Assembly: GCF_017487405.1 (NCBI RefSeq)
Contig: NZ_CP062222.1
Coordinates: 3,519,001-3,583,000, forward strand
Length of the DNA stretch: 64,000 nt
Reading direction: 5' to 3'
Source of the DNA: Brevundimonas goettingensis
Lineage (GTDB): Bacteria; Pseudomonadota; Alphaproteobacteria; Caulobacterales; Caulobacteraceae
Of the stretch, positions 26,406-35,736 are shown piece after piece. The notes beneath the pieces were generated by a model, which was given only the letters and a program-made list of their open reading frames with translations, was not told the DNA's origin and searched no databases. Both the position numbers and the translations under genes were made by a program. Numbering within the stretch: the stretch's first letter is position 1; each line of letters opens with the position of its first letter.

Positions 26406-26777
26406 CTACAGGCGGCAGCGGGCGAAGACGCCGCGGCGGACCGTGTAGCTGTCGGTGCGCGGGTTGTAGCTGCGATAGCGTTGCGAACAGGCGCGCACGT
26501 GGCGATACCAGTCGTTCTGGCGGCTCCAGTTGCGCGGCGGGGCCGGCGGACGGGCGCCCCAATGGTCGTCCCAGTTGCCGTACTGGTCGCCCGGACGACC
26601 GGGACCGCCGTGATTGGGACCGCCTCGATCCGGACCGCCCCGATCAGGGCCGTGATTCATCGGTCCGTTCATTGGGCCGGCGTTGTAGGGCCGTTCCTGG
26701 GGCGCGGCCCCGGCGGAGGCGGGCAGGGCGCTGAGGGTCATCAGACCGGCGGCGGCGGCGATCAGCAGTTTTCTCAT
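26406..26777 (-). CDS. BA14K-like secreted protein, copy 1
   Basis: A 123-residue protein with a signal peptide (MRKLLIAAAAGLMTLSALPASAG), then a Gly/Pro/Asp-rich middle with repeats of GPDRGG, and a conserved C-terminus WYRHVRACSQRYRSYNPRTD plus a final CRL. This end matches the BA14K/lectin-like pattern of Rhizobiales and Caulobacterales. The start at 26777 was chosen because the signal peptide begins there. Copy 2 lies 132 bases away on the same strand. Confidence 0.75.
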   Translation of the reverse strand: MRKLLIAAAAGLMTLSALPASAGAAPQERPYNAGPMNGPMNHGPDRGGPDRGGPNHGGPGRPGDQYGNWDDHWGARPPAPPRNWSRQNDWYRHVRACSQRYRSYNPRTDSYTVRRGVFARCRL

Positions 26778-26871
26778 AAGCGTTTCTCCGATGGCCGGGA
26801 CCTGCCCGGCGTTAACCGAGAACACCCCGACCCCTGCGACGTTGCACCGCAGGTGAGATTTCACCGCTCGC

Positions 26872-26897
26872 CCCGCCGAGGCTTCAACCTCGGCGGG
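26872..26897. terminator. Strong hairpin between the two BA14K-like genes
   Basis: A perfect 10-bp stem CCCGCCGAGG / CCTCGGCGGG with a CTTCAA loop, followed by TTTT on the plus strand. It lies just past the stop of the minus-strand copy 2 gene, so on that strand it would halt transcription without an ideal T-run. Confidence 0.55.
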
Positions 26898-26909
26898 TTT
26901 TCTCAGCGA

Positions 26910-27251
26910 TTACAGGCGGCAGATCGCCGTCTGGCCGCGTCGCACCGTGTAACGGTCCGTGGCCGGATTATAGCTGCGGTAGCGCTGCGAACAGGCCCGC
27001 ACGTGGCGATACCAGTCGTTGTGGCGCGAGAAGCTGCGCGGCGGCGCCGGCGGACGGGCGCCCCAGCTGGTGTTCCAGCTGCCATATTCGCTGGCGCCGC
27101 CATTGCCACGCCCGTTGTCGCGATTGTCGTTGCCGCGCTGCTGTTGCTGCGGGGCGTTGTTGTGCGACTGCGGGGCGGCGAAGGCCGGAATGGCGCTGAG
27201 GGTCATCAGGCCGGCGGCCATGGCGGCCAGGACTGTGCGGGTGTTGCGCAT
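26910..27251 (-). CDS. BA14K-like secreted protein, copy 2
   Basis: A 113-residue paralogue of the neighbouring gene. The signal peptide is MRNTRTVLAAMAAGLMTLSAIPAFA. The middle is Gln/Asn/Arg/Gly-rich (QQQQRGNDNRDNGRGNGG). The C-terminus GARPPAPPRSFSRHNDWYRH, then VRACSQRYRSYNP and a terminal CRL, is almost identical to copy 1, so a tandem duplication is clear. An AAGGAGA ribosome site precedes the ATG at 27251. The function is unknown; BA14K was first described as an immunoreactive Brucella protein. Confidence 0.78.
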   Translation of the reverse strand: MRNTRTVLAAMAAGLMTLSAIPAFAAPQSHNNAPQQQQRGNDNRDNGRGNGGASEYGSWNTSWGARPPAPPRSFSRHNDWYRHVRACSQRYRSYNPATDRYTVRRGQTAICRL

Positions 27252-27343
27252 GAGGGGTCTCCTTCTTGATCGGTGAACTCCGATGTCGATGAAACGTCCG
27301 CGACTCCGATTTCGACCGCTTTCCGGGATATTTCTCTTTGCGT

Positions 27344-27371
27344 TCAATGTGTAACAAGGCTGACACATTGA
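27344..27371. promoter_or_regulatory. 28-bp inverted repeat upstream of clpB
   Basis: TCAATGTGT (27344-27352) and ACACATTGA (27363-27371) are perfect 9-bp complementary arms 10 bases apart. It lies in the 263-base divergent gap between the BA14K-like gene and clpB, 143 bases before the clpB start. The symmetry and spacing suit a dimeric repressor or activator. The regulator is unknown. Confidence 0.5.
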
Positions 27372-27514
27372 GGCGCATCCCGGGCGGGGGCCTCTTGTGT
27401 GACCGCCTCGCCACACCCAAATCTCGCTCGACCGAACGGCGCGTTGCTTGCATCAGAGGACGCGCGGTCAGTCGCATCTGATTTCCGGACTTCCGCCTCT
27501 ACAGGGGACACGTT

Positions 27515-30103
27515 TTGAACCTCGATCTCTATTCCGACCGCGCCAAACAGGCCGTCCAGTCGGCCCAGTCTCTCGCCCTCGCGCGCCGTCACCAGCAGTT
27601 CGCCCCCGAGCATCTGCTGAAGGTGCTGCTGGAGGAGCGCGACGGTCTCGCCCGCAATCTCATCACCGCCGCCGGCGGCGACGCCGCAAAGGCCGAAACC
27701 GCCACCGAAACCGCCCTGCAGAAGCGCGCCCAGGTCTCCGGCGGCTCGGGCCAGCTCTATCTGGACGGCGACACCGCCCGCGTCTTCGCCACCGCTGAAG
27801 AGTCGTCGAAGAAGGCCGGCGACGCCTTCGTCACCACCGAACGCCTGCTCTCTGCCATCGCCCGCGAAGGCGGGGTGGCCAGGGAAATCCTCAAATCGGT
27901 CGGCGCCACGTCAGAGAAACTCGACGCCGCCATCACCGATGTCCGCAAGGGCAAGACGGCCGACAGCGCCGCCGCCGAGGACGGCTATGACGCCCTCAAA
28001 CGCTACGCCCGCGACCTGACCCAGGCGGCCCGCGACCAGAAGATCGATCCGGTCATCGGCCGCGACGAGGAGATCCGCCGCACCATTCAGGTCCTCGCCC
28101 GGCGCACCAAGAACAACCCCGTTCTGATCGGCGAACCCGGCGTCGGCAAGACCGCCATCGTCGAGGGTCTGGCCCTGCGCATCGTCAACGGCGACGTGCC
28201 CGAATCCCTGCGCGACAAGAAGGTCATGTCGCTGGACATGGGCGCCCTGATCGCCGGGGCGAAATACCGCGGCGAGTTCGAGGAACGACTCAAGGCCGTG
28301 CTCAACGAGACCTCGGCCGCCGAGGGCCAGATCATCCTCTTCATCGACGAGATGCACACCCTGGTCGGCGCCGGAAAGGGCGACGGGGCCATGGACGCCT
28401 CCAACCTGCTCAAGCCCGCCCTGGCGCGCGGCGAGCTGCACTGCGTCGGCGCCACCACCCTGGATGAATACCGCAAGCATGTCGAAAAGGACGCGGCCCT
28501 GGCCCGTCGCTTCCAGCCGGTCTTCGTCGCCGAGCCCTCGGTGGAGGACACCGTCTCCATCCTGCGCGGCCTCAAGGAGAAGTATGAGGTCCACCACGGG
28601 GTCCGCATCGCCGACGGCGCCATCGTCGCCGCCGCGACCCTGTCGAACCGCTACATCACCGACCGTTTCCTGCCCGACAAGGCCATCGACCTGATCGACG
28701 AGGCCGCCTCGCGCGTGCGCATGGCCGTCGATTCCAAGCCCGAGGCGCTCGATGAGATCGACCGCCGTCTGGTCCAGCTGAAGATCGAGCGCGAGGCCCT
28801 GAAGAAGGAGACCGACGCGGCCTCCAAACAGCGTCTGGAAACCCTTGAGGATGACATCTCCGACCTCGAGGTCGAGTCGGAAGACCTGACCCGCCGCTGG
28901 AAGGCCGAGAAGGAGAAGGTCGGGCAAGGCGCCCAGCTTCGCGAAACCCTCGACCGCCTGCGCGCCGACCTGGCCCTCGCCCAGCGTCAGGGCGACCTCG
29001 GCCGCGCGTCCGAAATCGCCTACGGCCAGATCCCGCAGATCGAGAAGCAGCTCGCCGAGGCCGAGGCCAATGAGACCGACAAGTCCGGCCCCTTGACCCC
29101 CGAGGTCGTCGACGCCGAACAGATCGCCGCCGTCGTCTCCCGCTGGACCGGCGTCCCCGTCGACAAGATGCTGGAAGGCGAGCGCGAGAAGCTGCTCCAG
29201 ATGGAGGACGCCCTGCGCGGCCGCGTGGTCGGTCAGGACGAGGCCCTGACCGCCGTCGCCGACGCCGTTCGCCGCGCCCGCGCCGGCCTCAACGATCCGC
29301 ACCGGCCGCTGGGCAGCTTCCTCTTCCTCGGCCCCACCGGCGTCGGCAAGACCGAGCTGACCAAGGCCCTGGCCGCCTTCCTGTTCGACGACGACGCGGC
29401 CATCACCCGGCTCGACATGTCGGAGTACATGGAGAAGCACAGCGTCTCCCGCCTGATCGGCGCCCCTCCGGGATACGTCGGCTATGACGAGGGCGGCGCC
29501 CTGACCGAGGCCGTGCGCCGCCGACCCTATCAGGTCGTCCTGTTCGACGAGGTCGAAAAGGCCCACCCCGACGTCTTCAACGTGCTCCTGCAAGTTCTCG
29601 ACGACGGCCGCCTGACGGACGGGCAAGGGAGAACCATCGACTTCCGCAACACCCTGATCATCATGACCTCCAACCTGGGGTCGGAGGCGCTCGCGGGTCA
29701 GCAGGAGGGCGACGACGTCGAAACCGTGCGCCCCTATGTCATGGAGTCCGTCCGCGCCCACTTCCGCCCGGAATTCCTCAACCGCATCGACGAGATCATC
29801 CTGTTCCGCCGCTTGGGCCGCGAACAGATGGGCGGCATCGTCCGCATCCAGCTGGCCCGCCTCGAAAAACTGATGGCCGATCGCCGCCTGACCCTCGCCC
29901 TCGACGACAGCGCCGCCGCCTGGCTCGCCGACAAGGGTTACGACCCGGTCTACGGCGCGCGTCCGCTGAAGCGGGTGATCCAGAAGGACTTGGTGGACCC
30001 GATGGCGAAGAAGCTGCTGGCCGGCGAGATCGCGGACGGGTCGGTGATCGCCGTGTCAGCCGGCGAAGGCGGGCTGGAGATCGGGAAGGCGCGCGTTCAC
30101 TAG
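27515..30103 (+). CDS. clpB: ATP-dependent disaggregase ClpB
   Basis: An 862-residue Hsp100 chaperone that extracts polypeptides from aggregates with DnaK. Domains: N-domain (1-145), NBD1 with Walker A GEPGVGKT at 206-213 and IDEMHT Walker B, a coiled-coil M-domain (about 400-530; [15 protein letters not shown]), and NBD2 with Walker A GPTGVGKT at 606-613 and FDEVEKAH. Arg fingers are in the usual places. The start is TTG at 27515 with AGGGGA upstream; no ATG fits and the N-terminus [11 protein letters not shown] matches the family. The orphan AT-rich gene converges 14 bases after the stop. Confidence 0.97.
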   Translation: MNLDLYSDRAKQAVQSAQSLALARRHQQFAPEHLLKVLLEERDGLARNLITAAGGDAAKAETATETALQKRAQVSGGSGQLYLDGDTARVFATAEESSKKAGDAFVTTERLLSAIAREGGVAREILKSVGATSEKLDAAITDVRKGKTADSAAAEDGYDALKRYARDLTQAARDQKIDPVIGRDEEIRRTIQVLARRTKNNPVLIGEPGVGKTAIVEGLALRIVNGDVPESLRDKKVMSLDMGALIAGAKYRGEFEERLKAVLNETSAAEGQIILFIDEMHTLVGAGKGDGAMDASNLLKPALARGELHCVGATTLDEYRKHVEKDAALARRFQPVFVAEPSVEDTVSILRGLKEKYEVHHGVRIADGAIVAAATLSNRYITDRFLPDKAIDLIDEAASRVRMAVDSKPEALDEIDRRLVQLKIEREALKKETDAASKQRLETLEDDISDLEVESEDLTRRWKAEKEKVGQGAQLRETLDRLRADLALAQRQGDLGRASEIAYGQIPQIEKQLAEAEANETDKSGPLTPEVVDAEQIAAVVSRWTGVPVDKMLEGEREKLLQMEDALRGRVVGQDEALTAVADAVRRARAGLNDPHRPLGSFLFLGPTGVGKTELTKALAAFLFDDDAAITRLDMSEYMEKHSVSRLIGAPPGYVGYDEGGALTEAVRRRPYQVVLFDEVEKAHPDVFNVLLQVLDDGRLTDGQGRTIDFRNTLIIMTSNLGSEALAGQQEGDDVETVRPYVMESVRAHFRPEFLNRIDEIILFRRLGREQMGGIVRIQLARLEKLMADRRLTLALDDSAAAWLADKGYDPVYGARPLKRVIQKDLVDPMAKKLLAGEIADGSVIAVSAGEGGLEIGKARVH

Positions 30104-30117
30104 GCGCATCATAGACG

Positions 30118-31485
30118 TTAGGTCGCAGCACCTATGTCCTTCTTGAGCGATAAAATACTGACTGCCATCGGTGACGAACCGACATACTTCGCGATCAAGC
30201 TATCAATGTGAGGCTGAACAGCATTTCCAAAAGTGCGTGTAGCTCGTTCGATTGCGGGGCCGGTACCAATCCAGCCTCGTGATCCAGCTATGCCTGTAGC
30301 GGCTGTTGTCAAAACCGCTCCCCCCGCTGTTCCCGCGATAGCGGTTACTCCGCAGCCGAGGGCTGAGGCGCCCAAGCTCATGGATGCCGCAACCAGAGCA
30401 GTGTTGAGTTTTATCTGATTGTTTTTGTAAAATTCTACTACGGCGGCGAGGGCAATGTATCTCATAGATTTGGATAGTTTTGCGGCTTCTTGGTTCAGGT
30501 TTATTATTTCTTTGTCCAGTGACCCTTGCCACTTATTCGAATCTGATGGGTCTTCAATTTTTTGAATCAATGCCTGAATTCTGGGGCGAAAATCAGAGGC
30601 TAACTCAATATATTGTGAAAGTTCCAAGCCATCTGGGATTTGGATCCCTAATCCATCACCGATGGTTTTTTGAATCTTCACGGCATGCCTTTGAGTCTGA
30701 TCTACCTGATCACTATATCCAGTAGGAAGTTGCTGATAAGAGGTCCCAGATATAACTACAGGAGAATTGAATATGTTGGCAGATCTCATTTGGCTGAGAG
30801 TCCATCCCATTTCCATTATGGACAGAGCGCCTTCTGAATCTCTTCTAACTATCATTTCTTCTAGTTTGTCTAGAAGTTCAAAATCAGGTTCAATATAAGG
30901 ATGAAGATTCATCATCAGTGTATTCAAGCTGCGTTCTGGGAATCCCTTCAATTTTTTCCTTAAGAGTTGAGCTTTAAGCGCTGTAGATCGTTCCTCTACG
31001 CAATGAGCGCAAACTCTCGCGTACCCTTCTCCTCCGGCAAAAAGACTCCGCAAGGCGAAATACTCTTGTCCGCCTACATGATTATGTGAATATGTTATGT
31101 CGACGAATTCATCATCGAAGCTTGAATAACTACTGCCAAGAACCGGGACAATTGATCCAGTTTCTACGAGTTTCTTGTAATCATTAATGTTATCGTTCCG
31201 AATGCAGTTCGGGCACACCATGACGTATATTCTGTCCGAATATGGAAGATAGGATTTCACCGCGTCTAAATTGAAAGAAGGAAGTACAATATTCTCGATA
31301 TCTAAATCGTTATAAACTCTCTCAGATAAAACCAAATCACCGAAAGCATCGTCGTCTCCCGACTGAATACGGTTGAGCGCTTCTTTCACCCGGTCACGAT
31401 TTCGGTTATCTAACTCGGTCTTATCCTCCAATGTCGCCCCCAGTGTTTTGCCCGCAGGATAGCGGGACTCGACAGTCCGACACAT
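30118..31485 (-). CDS. AT-rich orphan protein with paired CxxC motifs and a C-terminal glycine-rich hydrophobic region
   Basis: A 455-residue protein of no family I recognise. The DNA is clearly foreign: two 60-base lines I counted are 30% and 42% G+C, against well over 60% in the flanks, and rare AT-rich codons are used throughout. Residues 15-65 are charged and helical. CPNC (91-94) and CAHC (159-162) could form one zinc ribbon. A middle helical region has Gln/Asp-rich segments. Residues about 355-410 are hydrophobic with Gly/Ala/Thr repeats (VAASMSLGASALGCGVTAI), likely one or two membrane segments. The ATG at 31485 is the first available; a TTG at 31500 is possible. Confidence 0.75.
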   Translation of the reverse strand: MCRTVESRYPAGKTLGATLEDKTELDNRNRDRVKEALNRIQSGDDDAFGDLVLSERVYNDLDIENIVLPSFNLDAVKSYLPYSDRIYVMVCPNCIRNDNINDYKKLVETGSIVPVLGSSYSSFDDEFVDITYSHNHVGGQEYFALRSLFAGGEGYARVCAHCVEERSTALKAQLLRKKLKGFPERSLNTLMMNLHPYIEPDFELLDKLEEMIVRRDSEGALSIMEMGWTLSQMRSANIFNSPVVISGTSYQQLPTGYSDQVDQTQRHAVKIQKTIGDGLGIQIPDGLELSQYIELASDFRPRIQALIQKIEDPSDSNKWQGSLDKEIINLNQEAAKLSKSMRYIALAAVVEFYKNNQIKLNTALVAASMSLGASALGCGVTAIAGTAGGAVLTTAATGIAGSRGWIGTGPAIERATRTFGNAVQPHIDSLIAKYVGSSPMAVSILSLKKDIGAAT

Positions 31486-31660
31486 GGGTGTGGTTCGCAA
31501 GCATGGTCCGAAACCGAAAGCGACGGCCGTTGGTGAAAGGGGCCAATCAATTGCTAATTGGGCAGCTTACTTCTCCGCCCCCAATGCTGGCATGAAGCCT
31601 CGCCCGGCCCCGGCGAAGATCGTCGTGTGCTCGTGACATTCGAAGATTGCCCCAAGGGAT

Positions 31661-31799
31661 CGGATGAGGGCGGATGGTTCAGTCGGCGTGAGCCGTCGCT
31701 CGATGTCAGACGCCAACCCCTCACTCTTTCGGCTGGCGCATCGCATCGCTACGCTCTGCGAGCCTCGCATCCCTCTCCCGCCGGGAGAGGGATGCGAGG
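31661..31799 (+). repeat. Interspersed repeat unit, copy 1
   Basis: It shares with 32381-32511 an ordered series of words: CGGATGAGG, CAGTCGGCGTGAGCCGTC, CAGACGCCA and CCCCTCAC followed by CTTTCG, then ends in a CCCTCTCCC-GCC-GGGAGAGGG palindrome. Here the closing hairpin is extended to CCTCGCATCCCTCTCCC / GGGAGAGGGATGCGAGG with a GCC loop. Non-coding. Confidence 0.7.
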
Positions 31800-32160
31800 T
31801 CCAACCGCGCAGTTGCGCACAATCCCCCTCCCCAATCCCAAGGATTTCCCGGGTTTTCGCGCTTCTGGCCCCAATCGAATAAGCACGCCCGAAACCGGCC
31901 GTATAATCTCTCCTGTCCCGTCGCGAGGGGAAGGCGTCCCGGGCCCGGGAGCCGGACGTGCGGCGGGGTCGATCGCGGGGTTGCCGGGGCATGGAGAGCC
32001 CCGGGTCCGGAGGGGGCCTCCCGGCGCCCTTCGCCTGTCGTGGGCTGAGCCTGTGGAACGGGGACGAACCGGGTGAACCTGAGGCGGCGGGACAATGGGA
32101 CCCCCGCCGCTCCCGGCTGAAGAGCTTCCCTCCCCCAAGGCGCTTGCGAGAACCGATCGA

Positions 32161-32257
32161 GCGGAGCACGGGCGACCACGCCGAAACTCCACATTAGAGG
32201 CGGCGATCCGCGAGGGTCGGCGTCAACGGTACCCGGGCGAGATCGCCCGTGCTCCGC
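32161..32257. repeat. Inverted repeat with 15-bp arms
   Basis: GCGGAGCACGGGCGA (32161-32175) is the perfect complement of TCGCCCGTGCTCCGC (32243-32257), with 67 bases between. It is part of the 1-kb repeat block. Confidence 0.65.
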
Positions 32258-32380
32258 CGCTTCCCCCCACCCGCCGGGTTTCCCGGCGGGGAACGCAAAC
32301 ATGTCTTCAGCGCATGGGCGCGTGAGGATGAGAACGTGTGAGTCCTTCTCCCGGTGGGAGAAGGTGGCCCGGCGGAGCCG

Positions 32381-32511
32381 GGTCGGATGAGGGGTTGGCG
32401 GTCCAGTCGGCGTGAGCCGTCCCCCAATGCCAGACGCCAGCCCCTCACCCTTTCGCGCGAACCGATCGCTGCGCTCTCGGGCGCTCAAGCCCTCTCCCGC
32501 CGGGAGAGGGG
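32381..32511 (+). repeat. Interspersed repeat unit, copy 2
   Basis: Same orientation and word order as copy 1 (31661-31799), ending in the CCCTCTCCC-GCC-GGGAGAGGG palindrome at 32491-32511. An adjacent CCTTCTCCC-GGT-GGGAGAAGG hairpin (32344-32364) precedes it. The two copies are about 600 bases apart and diverged in detail. Confidence 0.7.
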
Positions 32512-32520
32512 AAGGTCGTT

Positions 32521-32745
32521 CTACGCCTTCCGCACGAACTCCGTGCGCAGCACCAGGCCGCGGACCTTTTCGACATTGGCCTCGATCTCGGCGGGGTCGT
32601 CGGTCAGGCGGATGTTCTTCACCAATGTGCCGCGCTTCAGCGTCACCCCGCCCGAGCCCTTCACCTTGAGGTCCTTGATCAGGGTCACGCTGTCGCCGTC
32701 GGCGAGCAGGTTGCCGTTGGAGTCTTTCGTCGGGGCGTCGGTCAT
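32521..32745 (-). CDS. YjdM/PhnA-like alkylphosphonate utilisation-associated protein
   Basis: A 74-residue protein equal to the C-terminal domain of the YjdM (PhnA) family: DSNGNLLADGDSVTLIKDLK, VKGSGGVTLKRGT and LVKNIRLTD. The family's N-terminal zinc-ribbon part is absent, as in many short homologues. Despite the name, a direct role in phosphonate use is not established. The ATG at 32745 begins MTDAPTKDSNG; upstream Met codons read into unrelated sequence. Its stop touches the 1-kb repeat block. Confidence 0.85.
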   Translation of the reverse strand: MTDAPTKDSNGNLLADGDSVTLIKDLKVKGSGGVTLKRGTLVKNIRLTDDPAEIEANVEKVRGLVLRTEFVRKA

Positions 32746-32830
32746 GACGCGGAGGTAGCGCAACCGGGCGCGTCCGTCACGGGTCCTGCACGCTTGCCGG
32801 GTTGGGCAAATCGCCCGAGCCTGCGGCCTC

Positions 32831-33564
32831 ATGACCTCTTCGGTGACCAGTGCGACGATGACCGCGGGCGCAGGCCTGAGCAGTACTGGCCTGCCGTCGA
32901 TCTCAAGCCGCGACGAGCAGAAGATCCGCGCCGCCAGGGCCGCCGTGGAATCCATGACCGTCCGTCAGGACAAGGCCTCGGACGAACGCAAGGCCATCGC
33001 CAAGAAGAAGGCCGACGAACTCAAGGCCCGCATCCAGATGCTGAAGATGTCGATGCCGGCTAACCCCGAGGCCGTCGGCAAGCTGATCGCCCAGCTGGCC
33101 CGCGAACTGGGATCGATCGTGAAATCCTGGGGCGGCGCTAACACCGATGCCGCCGCGACCCCGGCTGCGGGCGCTGAGACAGTCTCGTCCGGAACGGAAG
33201 CGACCCCGGCGGAAGCCGTCGTCGTCTCCAATGAAGCCTGGACCGGACTGACGCCGCCCCCGACATGCCTTCTGCCGCCACGCCGAAAGACCCCTACCGC
33301 GCGGCCATGGCGGCCCAGGCGGCCAGCAGCGCAGAACAGGCCCGCAAGTCCGATGGCGTGCGTCAGGACTCCGAGTTCGCCGCTACGGTCAAACAGCTGC
33401 TGGCCGAGCTCAAGGCGATGAAGGCCAAGGCCGAGGCCGATGCGAAGGCTGCCGGGGATCCCAACACGCCCGAGGTCGCCGACGCCGACAAGGCCCTCGC
33501 TTCTGTCGACGCCGCCCTCGGCGACGCGGGCCTCTCGGGTGCGATGGTCTCGCTGGTCGTCTGA
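32831..33564 (+). pseudogene. Helical, Ala/Lys-rich protein gene split by a one-base frameshift
   Basis: Two coding-like frames abut. The first (from ATG 32831) reads MTSSVTSATMTAGAGLSSTG, then a charged helix (DEQKIRAARAAVESMTVRQD, KASDERKAIAKKKADELKAR), and stays protein-like to about 33250. The second frame continues from about 33260 with PSAATPKDPYRAAMAAQAAS and a helical VKQLLAELKAMKAKAEADAK segment to the stop at 33562-33564. The frames differ by one base; one extra C in the GCCGCCCCCGAC run (33252-33263) would join them into one ~244-residue protein. No family is recognised. It could be a genuine mutation or a homopolymer error. Confidence 0.6.
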
Positions 33565-33567
33565 ACC

Positions 33568-35655
33568 CTAGTCCGGCACGTTGGCGTCCAGCTCGTCCAG
33601 CCAGACCCGGGCATTGCCGTCCGACGGCGCCCGCCAGTCGCCGCGCGGGCTCAAGCTGCCGCCGGTGACGACCTTCGGCCCATTCGGCAGGGCCGAGCGT
33701 TTGAACTGGCTGGTCTGGAAGAAGCGGATCAGGAATTTCCTCAGCCACGCCTTGATCGTCGCCAGGTCGTATTCGACGCGGTCGGCCTCCGGATGATGCG
33801 CCGGCCAGTCGCCCTTCGACGCATCGCCCCAGGCCTGATGCGCCAGATAGGCCACCTTCGACGGCTTCAGCCCGAACCGGGTGATGTAGAACAGGAAGAA
33901 GTCGTTCAGCGCATACGGCCCCACCGTCGCCTCGGTCGACTGGATCTTGCCGTCGGCGCCCGCCGGCACCAGTTCGGGCGAGATCTCGGTGGCCAGAATG
34001 GCGTGCAGCACATCGCGCGCGCCACCGTCATGCTCCTTCTCCGCGACCCAGCGGATCAGGTGCCGGATCAGGGTCTTCGCCACCCCGCCGTTGACGTTGT
34101 AGTGGCTCATATGGTCCCCCACGCCATAGGTAGCCCAGCCCAGGGCCAGTTCCGACAGGTCGCCGGTGCCGAGCACGAAGCCGTTGTTCTGGTTGGCCAG
34201 ACGGAACAGATAATCCGTTCTCAGACCCGCCTGCACATTCTCGAAGGTGATGTCATGCACCGGCTGACCGTCCGCGAACGGATGGCCGATGTCCTTCAGC
34301 ATCTGTTCGGCGGCCGGGCGGATGTCGAGCTCGGCGCCGGTGACGCCCAGAGAATTCATCAGTGTCCAGGCGTTGGATTTCGTCCCCTCCGAGGTCGCGA
34401 AGCCCGGCATGGTGTACGCAAGGATATCCGTACGCGGCATCTCCAGCCGATCGAAGGCGCGGCAGGCGACCAGCAGGGCCTGGGTCGAGTCCAGCCCGCC
34501 CGAAACCCCGATGACGATCTTCTTCGAGCCGGTGGATTTCAGGCGCCGCATCAGCCCCTGCACCTGGATGTTGAAGGCCTCGAAACAGTCCTGATCCAGC
34601 CGGGCCGCGTCGTCCGGCACGAAGGGGAAGCGGTCGAGCGGGCGGCGCAGGGGGCCTTCCGCCGCGCCCCTGCCCTGTTCGCGGATCGGCACATCGACAT
34701 AGTCGCCCGGCTTGATCTCGCGGCGGGCGCAGTCGGCGAAGGTGCCGGTCCGGAGCCGCTCCTGGGCGATCCGGTCCACGTCGATGTCGGCGATGGTCAG
34801 ATGGCTGTCCATGGCGAAGCGTTCGCCCTCGGCCAGCTTCGCGCCCAGTTCGTGGATCGTCGCCTGACCGTCCCAGGCCAGGTCGGTGGTGCTCTCGCCC
34901 CAGCCCGAGGCGGTGAAGACATAGGCCGCCAGGGCCCGCGCCGACTGGCTCGAGCTCAGCATCGCCCGGTCGTCGGACTTGCCGATGACGACGTTGGAGG
35001 CCGAGAGGTTGAGCAGGATCTTCGCCCCCGCCAGGGCCTGCCGCGTCGAGGGCGGCAGCGGCGCCCAGTAGTCCTCGCAGATCTCGACCCCGAAGGTGAC
35101 CTCGGGCCGGTCTTCGATACTGAAGATCAGATGCGCTCCGAACGCGGCCTGCTGACCCGCGAACGGGACGCCGCCGCTGGGGGCGAGTTCGGGCGAGGCC
35201 GGGGAGAACCAGCGCTTTTCGTAATACTCCCGGTAATTGGGCAGATAGGTCTTGGGAACCACGCCCCAGAGCCAGCCGTCGGCGATGACGATGGCGCAGT
35301 TGTACAGCCGCCCCTCGTGCCGGACCGGCGCCCCGACCACGGCCGTGATCTTCAGGTCCTTGATCGTCTCGGCGATGCGACCGACTTCCGTCTCAACCGC
35401 CTCCAGCAGTGCCGCCTGCATATGCAGATCGTCGATGGCGTAGGCGCTCAGGGACAGCTCGGGGAAGACGATCAGATCGACGCCCTGATCGGCCGCCTGA
35501 CGGATCAGGGCGATATGCTCGTCGGCATTCGATTTCGGATCGGCGATGTGCACGACCGGGGTCGCGGCGGCGACGCGGACGAAGCCGTGGGTGGCGGGCG
35601 ATTGAAAAGCGTGGGTCACGGCCAGGGCGCGGTCCTTCGGGGGTCTTATGCTCAT
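33568..35655 (-). CDS. nadE: Glutamine-dependent NAD+ synthetase
   Basis: A 695-residue two-domain enzyme making NAD+ from deamido-NAD+, ATP and Gln-derived ammonia. The N-terminal nitrilase-type glutaminase has triad E66 (FPELSLSAY), K135 (VPKTYLPNY) and C193 (VEICEDYW). The C-terminal synthetase has the PP-loop SGGLDS (about 400) and [12 protein letters not shown]. The length matches the long NadE form. The ATG at 35655 is preferred over a TTG at 35682. It diverges from ftsY, 81 bases away. Confidence 0.96.
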   Translation of the reverse strand: MSIRPPKDRALAVTHAFQSPATHGFVRVAAATPVVHIADPKSNADEHIALIRQAADQGVDLIVFPELSLSAYAIDDLHMQAALLEAVETEVGRIAETIKDLKITAVVGAPVRHEGRLYNCAIVIADGWLWGVVPKTYLPNYREYYEKRWFSPASPELAPSGGVPFAGQQAAFGAHLIFSIEDRPEVTFGVEICEDYWAPLPPSTRQALAGAKILLNLSASNVVIGKSDDRAMLSSSQSARALAAYVFTASGWGESTTDLAWDGQATIHELGAKLAEGERFAMDSHLTIADIDVDRIAQERLRTGTFADCARREIKPGDYVDVPIREQGRGAAEGPLRRPLDRFPFVPDDAARLDQDCFEAFNIQVQGLMRRLKSTGSKKIVIGVSGGLDSTQALLVACRAFDRLEMPRTDILAYTMPGFATSEGTKSNAWTLMNSLGVTGAELDIRPAAEQMLKDIGHPFADGQPVHDITFENVQAGLRTDYLFRLANQNNGFVLGTGDLSELALGWATYGVGDHMSHYNVNGGVAKTLIRHLIRWVAEKEHDGGARDVLHAILATEISPELVPAGADGKIQSTEATVGPYALNDFFLFYITRFGLKPSKVAYLAHQAWGDASKGDWPAHHPEADRVEYDLATIKAWLRKFLIRFFQTSQFKRSALPNGPKVVTGGSLSPRGDWRAPSDGNARVWLDELDANVPD

Positions 35656-35736
35656 ATAGAGCCAAAGTCCCGGCTCCGCCAACTGCGGCTATGTTAGTCC
35701 GTGACCTGAGGAGGCGGGACCGCTAAAGCCGTAGCT

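Larger units (their letters stand above)
31486..32520. repeat. About 1 kb of palindromic and direct repeats without a gene
   Basis: No convincing gene is present: the open frames are short and unlike proteins. The block holds a hairpin with 17-bp arms at 31763-31799, an inverted repeat with 15-bp arms (32161-32175 and 32243-32257), hairpins at 32344-32364 and 32366-32384, and two related direct-repeat units described separately. It separates the AT-rich gene from the YjdM-like gene. Confidence 0.7.

Noticed and set aside
27393..27422. Possible heat-shock sigma32 promoter before clpB (CTTGTG ... CCCAAAT)
   Set aside because: The 17-base spacer is too long and the -35 element is weak, so it does not stand on its own.
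31558..32488. Several 60-250 codon frames in the repeat block
   Set aside because: They overlap each other on both strands, are Arg/Pro/Gly/Ser-rich and consist of palindromic repeat sequence.
31661..32511. Possible CRISPR array because of repeated words
   Set aside because: Only two long, imperfect copies about 600 bases apart; no regular short repeats and spacers, and no cas genes.
33793..35697. 634-codon plus-strand frame opposite nadE
   Set aside because: nadE on the minus strand has all catalytic motifs; this frame has antisense composition.
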